64,000 nt of DNA from Reyranella sp. (lineage in GTDB: Bacteria > Pseudomonadota > Alphaproteobacteria > Reyranellales > Reyranellaceae), in NCBI GenBank assembly GCA_022844015.1, contig JALHMO010000007.1, positions 1 to 64,000 of the forward strand, in the 5' to 3' direction. The translations under genes and the position numbers were made by a program. The notes under the pieces were generated by a model. That model had not been told where the DNA came from and made no database searches. It worked only from the letters and a program-made list of their open reading frames with translations. Positions 53,000-60,567 of the stretch are shown piece after piece. Each line of letters opens with the position of its first letter. Position 1 is the first letter of the stretch.

Positions 53000-54088
53000 T
53001 TAGGCTATGCCTTTCCGGTGCATCTCCACACGCTTCTTTTCAATCCTTCGGAAGTAGACAAAGGCAACGACAGCAAGAAGGACGGCAACTCCCCCAAATC
53101 CCATAAGTAGCGCTGGCGTGACACCGGCAAACATGCCTACAAATGCCTCCTTTAGGGCTTGAAGGCCTGTCATGATGCCAGTTGCAATGCCAGCGCCCCA
53201 CGCGATTCGTTGTCCTACTCGCGCGCTCTTGAGAATTGCGCTTTCCGATAGATGCGCCCGCACTACATTGCCGGTGTCGGTCATCTCATAGCCAGGTGGC
53301 GGCACGGGGACCATTGGTGGAATCGGCTCCAGCACTGCGTGCGGACGGTCTCCTGTTTCACCGTGGATATTGCCCGTCGAGGGATCTTCGACCGGCCTCG
53401 GAATCGCGGCAACTGCCGTTGGTCGAGCACTGGTTTGGATCAGATTGGAGTGCGTCAAGGCATCCCGAAGTCGTCTGAGATAGGTGTGACGCGATGCAAG
53501 GCCGATCGTTCCACCATTCACCTTGATCACGCAGCGGACAAAGTCACCCGCGTCTGCGAGCTCGTTGCATCCCATACGAGACCAGTACTCCGCGGCTGAC
53601 ATTGCGCCGTAGTCAGGTTGCAGAAGCAGATCGGGGTCACTTTCGTCCGGCAGTCCCAGCGCTCTAAAGAACCGAAGATAGTTGGTTCGCCCAGTGATCT
53701 GCATAGGCCCGCGACCGCGATACTTCCAGCCGTCCCCCGGCTGAACGTTTCCCATGCGATAGCCAGGCGGCCGATGGATGTCTGCGTAGATGTAGTTTCC
53801 AATTGCTTCAGCACCTAACCGAGCCAAGTCGTACGCTTTCTTTGGATTCGCCTTGAACATGGATGGAAAAACCTCGATGAGGCGCTCACCTGAGTAATTG
53901 AGATTCTCCTGCTTGGCTTGGAGTTGTCCGGTTTCCTCAGCCACGTTCGCCAAGAAGTAGGTGATTCGATCTGGAGTAGTTATGCCATAGGACTCCATTG
54001 CCCTAACTAGAGCCGGATACCAGGTATGCAAACGCCCTAAGGATCGAGCAATGGGAAAGGCGAGGCCCAGTTGATACTCGGTAATCAT
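53000..54088 (-). CDS. GH19-type endolysin with C-terminal membrane segments
   Basis: 362 residues. Residues about 1-200 match GH19 chitinase-like endolysins: RITYFLANVAEETGQLQAKQENLNYSGERLIEVFP, then GWKYRGRGPMQITGRTNYLRFFRALG and DFVRCVIKVNGGTIGLASRHTYLRRLRDAL. The catalytic acid is within ANVAEETG. A Pro-rich linker (PIPPMVPVPPPGYE) leads to two hydrophobic segments near residues 295-315 and 325-345 (GIATGIMTGLQAL; PALLMGFGGVAVLLAVVAFVYF). A fused holin-like or membrane anchoring part is unusual for this family. It degrades host peptidoglycan at lysis. Confidence 0.82.
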   Translation of the reverse strand: MITEYQLGLAFPIARSLGRLHTWYPALVRAMESYGITTPDRITYFLANVAEETGQLQAKQENLNYSGERLIEVFPSMFKANPKKAYDLARLGAEAIGNYIYADIHRPPGYRMGNVQPGDGWKYRGRGPMQITGRTNYLRFFRALGLPDESDPDLLLQPDYGAMSAAEYWSRMGCNELADAGDFVRCVIKVNGGTIGLASRHTYLRRLRDALTHSNLIQTSARPTAVAAIPRPVEDPSTGNIHGETGDRPHAVLEPIPPMVPVPPPGYEMTDTGNVVRAHLSESAILKSARVGQRIAWGAGIATGIMTGLQALKEAFVGMFAGVTPALLMGFGGVAVLLAVVAFVYFRRIEKKRVEMHRKGIA

Positions 54089-54172
54089 GGAAGATCCTGT
54101 CTTGGTGAGGGAGGCGCTCGCCGACGCATCAAGACTTCACGGCGTGCTGGTTCACGCCGTGAACAAACAGCC

Positions 54173-54406
54173 CTACCTCGCGCAGGTCTTGTCCCAGACG
54201 TCGTTGTGCGCGTTCAGCTGATCGAAGAGCGGTCGCCACACGGTGCGCGAGTCGGGGGAGCGCTTGGCGTCGTCGACCTGGGCGTCGGTGCCGTGGATGC
54301 GGTTGAACGAGGCGCAGGGATCGGGGGCCGCGACGATGCGGCTATCGGCGGCCGGGCCGCAGCCGGTCGAAAGCATCGTCGTCAGGCAGAGCAGCAGCAT
54401 CGGCAT
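54173..54406 (-). CDS. Rz1-like outer-membrane spanin lipoprotein
   Basis: 77 residues from ATG 54406: MPMLLLCLTTMLSTGCGPAAD has a short signal and a lipobox LSTG|C at Cys16. The mature part is small and Pro/Asp-containing. It starts inside the upstream gene in a different frame and extends past it, the embedded layout of lambda Rz1 in Rz. It would pair with the inner-membrane spanin to disrupt the outer membrane at lysis. Confidence 0.65.
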   Translation of the reverse strand: MPMLLLCLTTMLSTGCGPAADSRIVAAPDPCASFNRIHGTDAQVDDAKRSPDSRTVWRPLFDQLNAHNDVWDKTCAR

Positions 54407-54572
54407 TAGCCTTTGCCCGGCGCTTGATGGCCTCATTGGTCCTCTCCAGGGTTGCCGAGGCGTTGCGGGCGACGCCCGCCGACTTTCCCTCGTGGTAGAT
54501 CCAGCCCGCGCCTGCCAGCGCGACCAGGACGGCGACGGCGGCAAGGGCCGCCTTGGGGTGAAGGGCGAGCAC
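54342..54572 (-). CDS. Rz-like inner-membrane spanin
   Basis: 76 residues from GTG 54572 with a single N-terminal membrane segment (KAALAAVAVLVALAGAGWIYHEG) and a charged helix (GVARNASATLERTNEAIKRRAKANADAA) typical of an i-spanin. Its 3' end overlaps the Rz1-like gene for 65 bases in a different frame. It lies upstream of the endolysin gene in the lysis cluster. It is smaller than lambda Rz (about 150). Confidence 0.6.
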   Translation of the reverse strand: MLALHPKAALAAVAVLVALAGAGWIYHEGKSAGVARNASATLERTNEAIKRRAKANADAAALPDDDAFDRLRPGRR

Positions 54573-54581
54573 CTCGGGCTC

Positions 54582-54665
54582 CTACGAGCGGGCCGGCCGG
54601 CGGGTCGCCGTTGCTGCGGTGGCTTGGCCCTGCCGCAGGGCGGGCCGGGCTCTCGGGTCCTTCAT
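54582..54665 (-). CDS. Very small ORF with strong ribosome-binding site, 27 residues
   Basis: The frame at 54665 has GAGGAGGAG 5 bases upstream of ATG, among the strongest sites in the window. It encodes MKDPRARPALRQGQATAATA and ends 9 bases before the Rz-like start. It has no signal or membrane segment. It could be a leader that couples translation to Rz or a real micro-protein. Confidence 0.3.
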   Translation of the reverse strand: MKDPRARPALRQGQATAATATRRPARS

Positions 54666-54680
54666 GCTCTCCTCCTCGAT

Positions 54681-54795
54681 CCGTGGTGTCGTGAAGCCGT
54701 AGTGTCGGAATGCCGTGGTGCCGTGGTGCCGTGGTGCCGTGGTGTCGTCATGCCGTGGTGCCGTAGCGCCGGATTGCCGTAGTGTCGTGATGCCA
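54681..54795. repeat. 8-bp tandem repeat array (GCCGTGGT)
   Basis: About 14 units of 8 bases with the main form GCCGTGGT and variants GTCGTCAT, GCCGTAGT, GCCGGATT. The centre has four perfect copies. It lies between the portal gene and the lysis cluster. Unit length is not a multiple of three, and the array is non-coding. Confidence 0.85.
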
Positions 54796-54877
54796 GCCAC
54801 TTGGCCGGTCCTGCTCGCCGGCACGACGATGCCATCGCCGTGCAGCGCGACAGCGCGCGGCCCGTGCGAGCCCATCC

Positions 54878-56350
54878 TCATCCGGTCGCCGCCTCGCCTG
54901 GATGGCCGGCGCCCTCCGCTCCGGCCCGGGAGAACTCGACATCGAGGCCGGCCACCCGGTTGACGGCCTCGATCAGGCTTTGCGGCTCGACGCCCGGGAG
55001 CTTCGCGGCCAGCCCGAGGGCGGCGATCTGCTGGGAGACGTCGGTGAGCTGTAGCGGCCGCGACCTGAAGACATAGCCGGCGCCGCCCAGCGCCGGCAGG
55101 AGCTTGCGCGTCACGATCTCGTCGAAGTGCGCGCGCTCCGGCCCGAACACCTGGGCCTCCGCCGCCAGACAGCTCGCATAGGCCGTGGCGAAGTTGAAGT
55201 CGGCGGACTTGCCGAGGAACAGCGGCGAGAAGCGGAACGCCCGCAGGATCCGCTCGAAGCATTTGTCGTCGTACCTCTCGAACATCGCATCGCCCGAACG
55301 CTCGTGCCCGAACCGCTCGACCGCGACGCTGACCCCGCCGGCGCGGTCGAGCATGCCCTCGCTCGACGGTACCTCGATGATGGCGACACGCTGCTTGTGG
55401 CCCGGCGCGAACTGCTGCTCGAGCGCCTGGCGGGCGTCGCGCGCCACCGAGCCGCCCTGCACGATCAGCAGCGCCGGCGGCAGGCCGCCCGCCCGTAGGT
55501 AGGCGATGTTGGCTTCCTCGGCGGCGCGCGAGCCGATCACCGAGGGGATCTGGCCCTCCCAGCGCGGCACGCCGTACGGGCTGTCGGGATCCTGCCCGGT
55601 CTGGAAATAGATCAGCTCGGTGGCGCGGTCCTGCGGCGCGACGGGCTGGTCGGCCGACGCCCATCGCCCGCTATGCTTGTCGAGCTCGCGCGAGGCGCCG
55701 AACTCCCGGAAGAACAGCAGCTTGCCGCCCATCACCTGGCAGAAGCGCCGCTCGCGCAGCATGACCTCGTAGGAAGCGGCGGCGCCGTTGCGCGTCACCG
55801 TCCGCGCGACCGCGACCGGCGCGTCGAGCCGGACGATGCGAAAGGTGCGCGCCGGCGTGCTGCGCAGGAAGACGACCTCGCCCTCGAGGTTGCGCATGAC
55901 CTCGAGGAAGCCGTAGCCCACCCGCTCGAGATCGCGGCGGAGGTCGCGCCGCATGGTGACGAACGACTGCCCCGGAAACGGCTCGTCGAAGAAGGCGGCC
56001 AGCCGCGCGACGACAGGGTCGTCCCGCTCGTTGGCGTCGAGGTCGGGGTCCTTGTTCGCCTTCTCGATCGCATGGCCGGTCCCGTCCGTGTTGACGACCA
56101 TCGCCTCGATGCAGGCCCCCAGCACGTTGCTTTCCTGCGTCAGCCGCTCCAGCACGCGCGGCTCGTAGGGCGGCCTCAGCACCTGGCCCGACGCCTCCAG
56201 GCTGCTGCCGTAGAACGGGCTGAACTCGTCCTCGACCTCGCGCGTGTTGGTGGCGATGACCGGCCGTGCGGCCGTATCCAGCATTCGCACCCTCACCTCG
56301 CGCTTGCCGCGGGTGGGCGCCGTCCGCCTCGAGCTGCTGTCGTCGGTCAC
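54878..56350 (-). CDS. Portal protein (PBSX/HK97-type)
   Basis: 490 residues from GTG 56350. Features of the PBSX-type portal family: EDEFSPFYGSSLEASGQVLRPPYEPRVLERLTQESNVLGACIEAM near the start, FFREFG, PYGVPRWEGQIPSVIGSRAAEEANIAYL and RFSPLFLGKSADFNFATAYASCLAAEAQVFGPERAHFDEIV. It forms the twelve-fold vertex ring through which terminase pumps DNA. Between it and the major capsid gene lie lysis, fibre and rod genes, so the usual portal-protease-capsid order is broken by insertion. Confidence 0.9.
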   Translation of the reverse strand: MTDDSSSRRTAPTRGKREVRVRMLDTAARPVIATNTREVEDEFSPFYGSSLEASGQVLRPPYEPRVLERLTQESNVLGACIEAMVVNTDGTGHAIEKANKDPDLDANERDDPVVARLAAFFDEPFPGQSFVTMRRDLRRDLERVGYGFLEVMRNLEGEVVFLRSTPARTFRIVRLDAPVAVARTVTRNGAAASYEVMLRERRFCQVMGGKLLFFREFGASRELDKHSGRWASADQPVAPQDRATELIYFQTGQDPDSPYGVPRWEGQIPSVIGSRAAEEANIAYLRAGGLPPALLIVQGGSVARDARQALEQQFAPGHKQRVAIIEVPSSEGMLDRAGGVSVAVERFGHERSGDAMFERYDDKCFERILRAFRFSPLFLGKSADFNFATAYASCLAAEAQVFGPERAHFDEIVTRKLLPALGGAGYVFRSRPLQLTDVSQQIAALGLAAKLPGVEPQSLIEAVNRVAGLDVEFSRAGAEGAGHPGEAATG

Positions 56351-56365
56351 CGGTCCATCCCCTTC

Positions 56366-56424
56366 GCGTCGGCCCCTTGCGTGTTGGGGCCCATGCGTGT
56401 CGGCCCCCTGCGTATCGGGACGTT
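56366..56424. repeat. Short degenerate tandem repeat between portal and the 56.5-kb gene
   Basis: Four GCGT-start units of about 13-16 bases (GCGTCGGCCCCTT, GCGTGTTGGGGCCCAT, GCGTGTCGGCCCCCT, GCGTATCGGGACGTT). It lies directly before the portal gene's start and is partly within its leader; function unknown. Confidence 0.4.
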
Positions 56425-56508
56425 AGGCAGGCGGTGCGGCCGCTTGCACCGCCGCCGGCTGCGCCGGTGCGGTTCTGCCGCCATGTCGAGGGGATGCAGC
56501 CGGGCGGG

Positions 56509-56820
56509 CTATCGTCGCTTCGTGCGCTCCACGATGGCCTCGCCCGGCGCGCCATCGCTTTCATCTGCCTTGCGCTCGTCGTAGCTGCGCTGGCCGAAGT
56601 AGCTCGCCTCGCCTTCGTCCATCGCGGCGATCATCGTCACGACGTCGTCCGGCGTGACGAACAGGATGAAGTTCCGGTAGCGCCGGTTGGCCACGGGATG
56701 GGTGATGCGCGAGGCGCGGCGCGCCATGTCCGCGATGATCTGCCCGGCGTCGGCGGAGCCGAGACCGAGGCGTTCCGCCTGTCTCAGGGCGTCCGGCGTG
56801 ACCGTGAAGCTGCGCGCCAT
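56509..56820 (-). CDS. Hypothetical phage head-region protein, 103 residues
   Basis: Starts MARSFTVTPDALRQAERLGLGSADAGQIIADMARRASRITHPVANRRYRNFILFV, an alpha/beta small protein, and ends with charged helix (YDERKADESDG). It lies 26 bases after the CsrA-like gene and 158 bases before the portal. No family is recognised. It is not a known terminase or portal partner. Confidence 0.5.
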   Translation of the reverse strand: MARSFTVTPDALRQAERLGLGSADAGQIIADMARRASRITHPVANRRYRNFILFVTPDDVVTMIAAMDEGEASYFGQRSYDERKADESDGAPGEAIVERTKRR

Positions 56821-56845
56821 GCGAGCCGTCCCCGCCGACCGGCTG

Positions 56846-57124
56846 TCACGTCTTGCGCGCCATGCGATACTTCGGCCCGATCAGGATGGTCTTGCTGCGC
56901 GGCGCATCGATGCGCACCCGGGCGGCGCGGGTCGTCATGCGATCGCCGGTCTGGACCAGGACGTCGGGCTCGATCTCGCGCATCTCGTCGTTGGTGATCT
57001 CGAAGGCGGCACCATCGCGCGGGCGCTCGAGGCGCACCGTCGTCCCGGCGATCCCGGACAGCACGTAGCGCTCGTCGGCGATGAAGAAATCCTCGCCCGT
57101 GCGAAGCGAAATGACCAAGCCCAT
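56846..57124 (-). CDS. CsrA-like protein in phage head module, 92 residues
   Basis: The first 50 residues (MGLVISLRTGEDFFIADERYVLSGIAG, then TTVRLERPRDGAAFEITNDEM) align by eye with CsrA: the G-E-x3-I-x-D-E start, G-x2-G-x2-V-R-[LI] and an acidic N-D-E end. The second half (about 52-92) is basic and different, so the protein is longer than CsrA (about 60). CsrA binds GGA-containing RNA and changes translation. If real, a phage-encoded relative could act on host or phage RNA, but it may simply share the fold as a structural adaptor. Confidence 0.45.
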   Translation of the reverse strand: MGLVISLRTGEDFFIADERYVLSGIAGTTVRLERPRDGAAFEITNDEMREIEPDVLVQTGDRMTTRAARVRIDAPRSKTILIGPKYRMARKT

Positions 57125-57266
57125 CGGGTCCCCGGGACTCCTGCGCTGCAGATCGACACGAGGCGCTCGCGGACGGAGCCGCGCACTTGCCTCGTGCCGA
57201 CACTACACGATTTTGCGCCGGCCATCACACACCTGTTCCTCCTCGCGATGGAGGTCGCTCATTGGG

Positions 57267-57297
57267 TCCTCTCCGCCCGCGTAAGCGGGGGGAGAGG
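57267..57297. repeat. Hairpin repeat left of the DUF559 remnant
   Basis: CCTCTCCGCCCGCG...GGGGGAGAGG is an imperfect hairpin; an inverted relative lies at 57522-57550 on the other side of the broken gene. Confidence 0.6.
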
Positions 57298-57338
57298 AAG
57301 GGGCCCCGCGCAGAGCGTGGGGGAGGATAGGTGGGTGA

Positions 57339-57507
57339 ATGCCCCAGCCCCGAACCGAGCGAGCGCGCGACCTTCGCCGCAATGGTGCGCCCTGGCGAAA
57401 AGATCGTCTGGGAGCTGCTCCGTGCCGAGCGCATGGACGGCATCAAGTTCCGCCGCCAGCATCCGATCGGTCCCTGCTTCGCCGATTTCGCCTGCATCTC
57501 GACATGA
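57339..57507 (+). pseudogene. Frameshifted, truncated DUF559 (PDDEXK-like) gene
   Basis: Frame 1 from 57339 reads MPQPRTERARDLRRNG, the start of DUF559 proteins. About 57390 the reading must shift by one base to continue as GEKIVWELLRAERMDGIKFRRQHPIGPCFADFACIST and a stop at 57507. The motifs LWxxLRxxRLxGxKFRRQxPIGPYxADFxC identify the family. The core after ADFxC, with the last catalytic residues, is missing. It lies between phage terminase and CsrA-like genes on the opposite strand, flanked by inverted hairpin repeats, and is inactive. Confidence 0.8.
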
Positions 57508-57521
57508 CCCACCTCTCCTGG

Positions 57522-57550
57522 CCTCTCCCCCCGCTACGCGGGCGGAGAGG
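57522..57550. repeat. Hairpin repeat right of the DUF559 remnant
   Basis: CCTCTCCCCCCGCTACGCGGGCGGAGAGG is a near-perfect hairpin matching the one at 57267-57297 in inverted form. Confidence 0.6.
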
Positions 57551-57731
57551 AACATGAGGCTTCGCATCTTGTCCGCCCGCGATCAGCGGGAGAAACGTGA
57601 GTTGATCCACTCCGTAGCAGCTTCGCTGGGGAGACCCCAAGCACGCCGGCGCGCACCACGATGCTGAGAAGATCGGGGCGGTACCCGCCCTGATCTTCAT
57701 AGGACGAGAACCGAGAAGGAGTCTCCGGGGG

Positions 57732-59672
57732 TCAGCCCGCGTCGGTCGCGATCGACAGGCCGTGCCTCTCCGAGCCGGCGCGGCCGGCGGCCAGGGAGCG
57801 GGCGTCCCGGTCGGCCAGCCTGCCGGCGATCTGCGCGAGGGCGCCGCGCATCGGCACGCCATGGCGCACCCATGTCTCGCGGCGATAGCTGAGGCCGAAA
57901 ACGACGCCCGCCATGGCGTCGGCGCAGTCCTTCGAGAAATGGGGCGGGTGGTCGATCCGGCCGGTCCGCGGGTCGCGTTCCAGCCTGACCAGCTCGGCCT
58001 GGGCCCGGGCATGCGCCGGCGCGGCGACCCGTCCGTCGTACAGCGCCGTCTTGGTCACGTCGTAGGGCAACGGGTCGGCATCGACCGACTGGGGGCCGGT
58101 GCAGAACCCCTGCTGGCGCAGCAGCTGCATGCTGTCGCGCGACTGGAAGGTGTCGAAGGTGATCCATTTCACGGTCACGCCGAGCTCGGCCAGCCGGTAG
58201 AACAGCCGACGGATGCTCTCGAGCTCGATCTCGCCATTGCGCGGCGGCGCGACCTCGAGGACGGCATCGAAGCAGACATGCGGCAGGATCTCGGCGACGC
58301 CCTCGCCGCGCGCCACCTCGACGAAGCGATCGACATGGCCGATGGCGATGCCCGCGCTGTCGCCCGACACCGCGAGATCGACATGGGCGAACCGCGGCTC
58401 GCCCGGGCGCTCGATGCGCCCGGGATAGATCTCCAGCCGCGAGGTGACGAAGTCCGTGCGCTCCAGCGAGAGGATCGACCGGCGCACGCCGAACACCCGC
58501 GCGACGGCGGCGGTGTCGACCAGGAACGGATGCAGCGCGAAGGTCGAGGCGCCGGCGATGTCGCGGATGGCCGACAGCAGGTCGTGCTCGAACTCGGAGC
58601 GAAACTCCACCGGGATGCGCTTCACCAGGTGCCGGTCCGCGTCCGCCACCGGCTCGCCCGGCTCCATCAGGCGCGGCTTGCGCGCGAGGTCGCCGAGGAA
58701 CAGCCGGAAGCGCTTTCCGCCGTAGGTGCCGGGCGGCTTTATCTCGAACACCGTCTTGTCGTAGACGAAGATCCGCGTGCGCCCGGTCTCGGCGATCTCG
58801 CGCCCGGCCTCGGCGATCTTGAGGTCGGTGAACTCTCCGGGATAACGCTTCGAGGAGACGAGGCAGACCATGCCGGGCAGCCGCTCCGCCGTCAGGAACC
58901 GGCTCTTCCGGCGGCGCACCAGGCCGTTGTACATCTCGAGCGCCTGGTCGAAGACGCCGCCGTCGGCGGCCTGCGCCGAGCGCCCGACGACGCGCATGAA
59001 GTTGATCTCGTCGATCAGCGCGTTCAGCACGTTGGCGCCGATCGCGGCGTGCACGCTGCCGCTCAGCGGCCGCACCACGATGCGGCCGGGAAAGATCATC
59101 TCCGCTTCCAGCCCGCGATCGAACGGAAAGCAGCGCATGAAGTAGGGCGAGCTCGCGATCATGGCGCGAAAGCGCGCGTAGTCGTTGCTCTTCGCCACCT
59201 GGGCGTTGAGCGACTGGAACACGGTCAAGAGCTCGGCCGCCGGATCCTGGGCGAAGGTGCGATGCGGGTCCTTCAGGCGCGACAGGACATAGATCTGGTA
59301 GGCCATGGTGAGCAGCGCCGCGGTCGTCTTGCCGGAGCCGATGCCGCCGGTCAGCACGCTCTCGACATAGCGGCCCGAGTTGAGCTCGATCAGGGCGGCC
59401 ATGATCGCCGGGTAGACGATGCCGCGCCGGCCGAGGAAGCGGCGGCCCTCGACGAAGGTCTGGATGTCGACCGGCAGGCTGGCATAGTGCGACGCCGTCG
59501 CCTCGAGGCCGCGGAAGTGCGTGGCGGCACGGACGATGTAGTCGTGGCGCTCACCGGGCGGCACGATCCGGTGGCCTGCAGCATCGATGTCCACGGAGTG
59601 CGCCAGGACCTCCGGGCCGTTCTCGACCTCGTCCTGGAGCAGGGCGTGGGCCGCGCGGAACTCAGGCGTCAT
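57732..59672 (-). CDS. Terminase large subunit
   Basis: 646 residues. The ATPase half has Walker A TGGIGSGKTT (109-117) and an IDEINFM Walker B near residue 238. The nuclease half shows acidic motifs HVDLAVSGDSAGIAIGH, WITFDTFQSRDSMQLLRQQG and KDCADAMAGVVFGL, the RNase H-like pattern. It powers DNA packaging and cuts concatemers. Its start overlaps the small subunit gene by 11 bases. The large size and extended N-terminus are common in terminases of large tailed phages. It is the best marker of a real phage module. Confidence 0.92.
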   Translation of the reverse strand: MTPEFRAAHALLQDEVENGPEVLAHSVDIDAAGHRIVPPGERHDYIVRAATHFRGLEATASHYASLPVDIQTFVEGRRFLGRRGIVYPAIMAALIELNSGRYVESVLTGGIGSGKTTAALLTMAYQIYVLSRLKDPHRTFAQDPAAELLTVFQSLNAQVAKSNDYARFRAMIASSPYFMRCFPFDRGLEAEMIFPGRIVVRPLSGSVHAAIGANVLNALIDEINFMRVVGRSAQAADGGVFDQALEMYNGLVRRRKSRFLTAERLPGMVCLVSSKRYPGEFTDLKIAEAGREIAETGRTRIFVYDKTVFEIKPPGTYGGKRFRLFLGDLARKPRLMEPGEPVADADRHLVKRIPVEFRSEFEHDLLSAIRDIAGASTFALHPFLVDTAAVARVFGVRRSILSLERTDFVTSRLEIYPGRIERPGEPRFAHVDLAVSGDSAGIAIGHVDRFVEVARGEGVAEILPHVCFDAVLEVAPPRNGEIELESIRRLFYRLAELGVTVKWITFDTFQSRDSMQLLRQQGFCTGPQSVDADPLPYDVTKTALYDGRVAAPAHARAQAELVRLERDPRTGRIDHPPHFSKDCADAMAGVVFGLSYRRETWVRHGVPMRGALAQIAGRLADRDARSLAAGRAGSERHGLSIATDAG

Positions 59673-60066
59673 CGTCGGCAGGGTCGGAAGCCGCTGCCCC
59701 TTTGGACTCGGTCTCCGGAGCCATGTCGCTGGTGACCGATGAATAGCTCATTCGCTCCAGATCGGCCTGCGAGAACGCCGGCAAGGACCTTCGGGAAGGA
59801 CCCGGCTCGGTGGCCCAGCGACCCGCCGCGACCCGTTCGAGATGGCCGAGGTCGAACTGGAGCTTGGTGAGGCCGTCGAGCGCCTTCGAGTAGACGCCGA
59901 GGTGCTTCGTCGCGTCGCCGCCCGACGGCGGCTCGCCCGCTTCCGCCTCCAGCGCGTCGAGGAACCGCAGACGCAGGCGCTGGCAGAGCTCTTCCTGCGC
60001 GGCCAGGACGTCGAGCGGCTTGGCTCCGTCGGGCCTGGTTGGCCACTCTCTGTCGGTTCGCGACAT
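59662..60066 (-). CDS. Putative terminase small subunit, 134 residues
   Basis: Contains LDVLAAQEELCQRLRLRFLDALEAEAG, KHLGVYSKALDGLTKLQFDLGHLER and a Ser/Pro-rich acidic tail. No clear DNA-binding family is recognised, but the gene overlaps the large terminase gene by 11 bases and has the expected size. The identification rests on position. Confidence 0.5.
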   Translation of the reverse strand: MSRTDREWPTRPDGAKPLDVLAAQEELCQRLRLRFLDALEAEAGEPPSGGDATKHLGVYSKALDGLTKLQFDLGHLERVAAGRWATEPGPSRRSLPAFSQADLERMSYSSVTSDMAPETESKGAAASDPADDDA

Positions 60067-60069
60067 GGA

Positions 60070-60558
60070 TCAGAATGCAACGACGTTGGTACGGTAGACG
60101 AAGCTGGGACCGGCCGCGTCGGCGGCGACGAGCGTCGCCGGCAGCGCAACGAAGCCGTGCGGCCGGATCAATCCCAGCACGCCGAGACCGCGCTCCGGGC
60201 GGCTGCTGCAGTCGACCGCGACGACCGATGCGCTCAACACCGGCTCCCTGCCCGTCAGCCCGCGGTGGCGCAGGCAGAACGGACGAAAAGCGATCTCGTA
60301 CCAGAAATCGACGCCGCGGCGGCGCAGCTCCGCCCGGGACAGGCCGATGCCGTGGCGGGCCAGCGGCTTGCCGAGGTCGCGGGCGAAGCGCAGCGAGCCG
60401 GCCCGGCTGTAGCCGACGGCGATGCTGTCGAAGCGGCGGCGCCGCAACGAGCCGTGGAGCGTGTCGAACGCCGCCGACAGCATCGCCTCGAGGGTGAAGT
60501 CGCGCGGCACCACATGGGCCACGCCGCCCGAGCCGCCATCCTGTGCAATTGATTGCAC
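60070..60558 (-). CDS. Hypothetical phage protein, 162 residues
   Basis: From GTG 60558, ending 3 bases before the terminase small subunit ATG, hence co-translated. The sequence (PRDFTLEAMLSAAFDTLHGSLRRRRFDSIAVGYSRAGSLRFARD) suggests an alpha/beta DNA-binding-like protein with an Arg-rich centre. No family is recognised. The start codon lies in a 16-base palindrome. Confidence 0.5.
   Translation of the reverse strand: MQSIAQDGGSGGVAHVVPRDFTLEAMLSAAFDTLHGSLRRRRFDSIAVGYSRAGSLRFARDLGKPLARHGIGLSRAELRRRGVDFWYEIAFRPFCLRHRGLTGREPVLSASVVAVDCSSRPERGLGVLGLIRPHGFVALPATLVAADAAGPSFVYRTNVVAF
60543..60558. promoter_or_regulatory. 16-base palindrome over a phage gene's start codon
   Basis: GTGCAAT TG ATTGCAC, with 7-base arms. 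The second arm includes the GTG start on the minus strand. It could be an operator or an RNA hairpin hiding the start codon. Confidence 0.35.
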
Positions 60559-60567
60559 GGCCGCGCC

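Noticed and set aside
54681-54795. Short repeats as a CRISPR array
   Set aside because: Units are 8 bases with no spacers, and no cas genes are present in the window.
57228-57620. Insertion sequence around the DUF559 remnant
   Set aside because: No transposase frame and no target duplication were seen; only hairpin repeats flank it.
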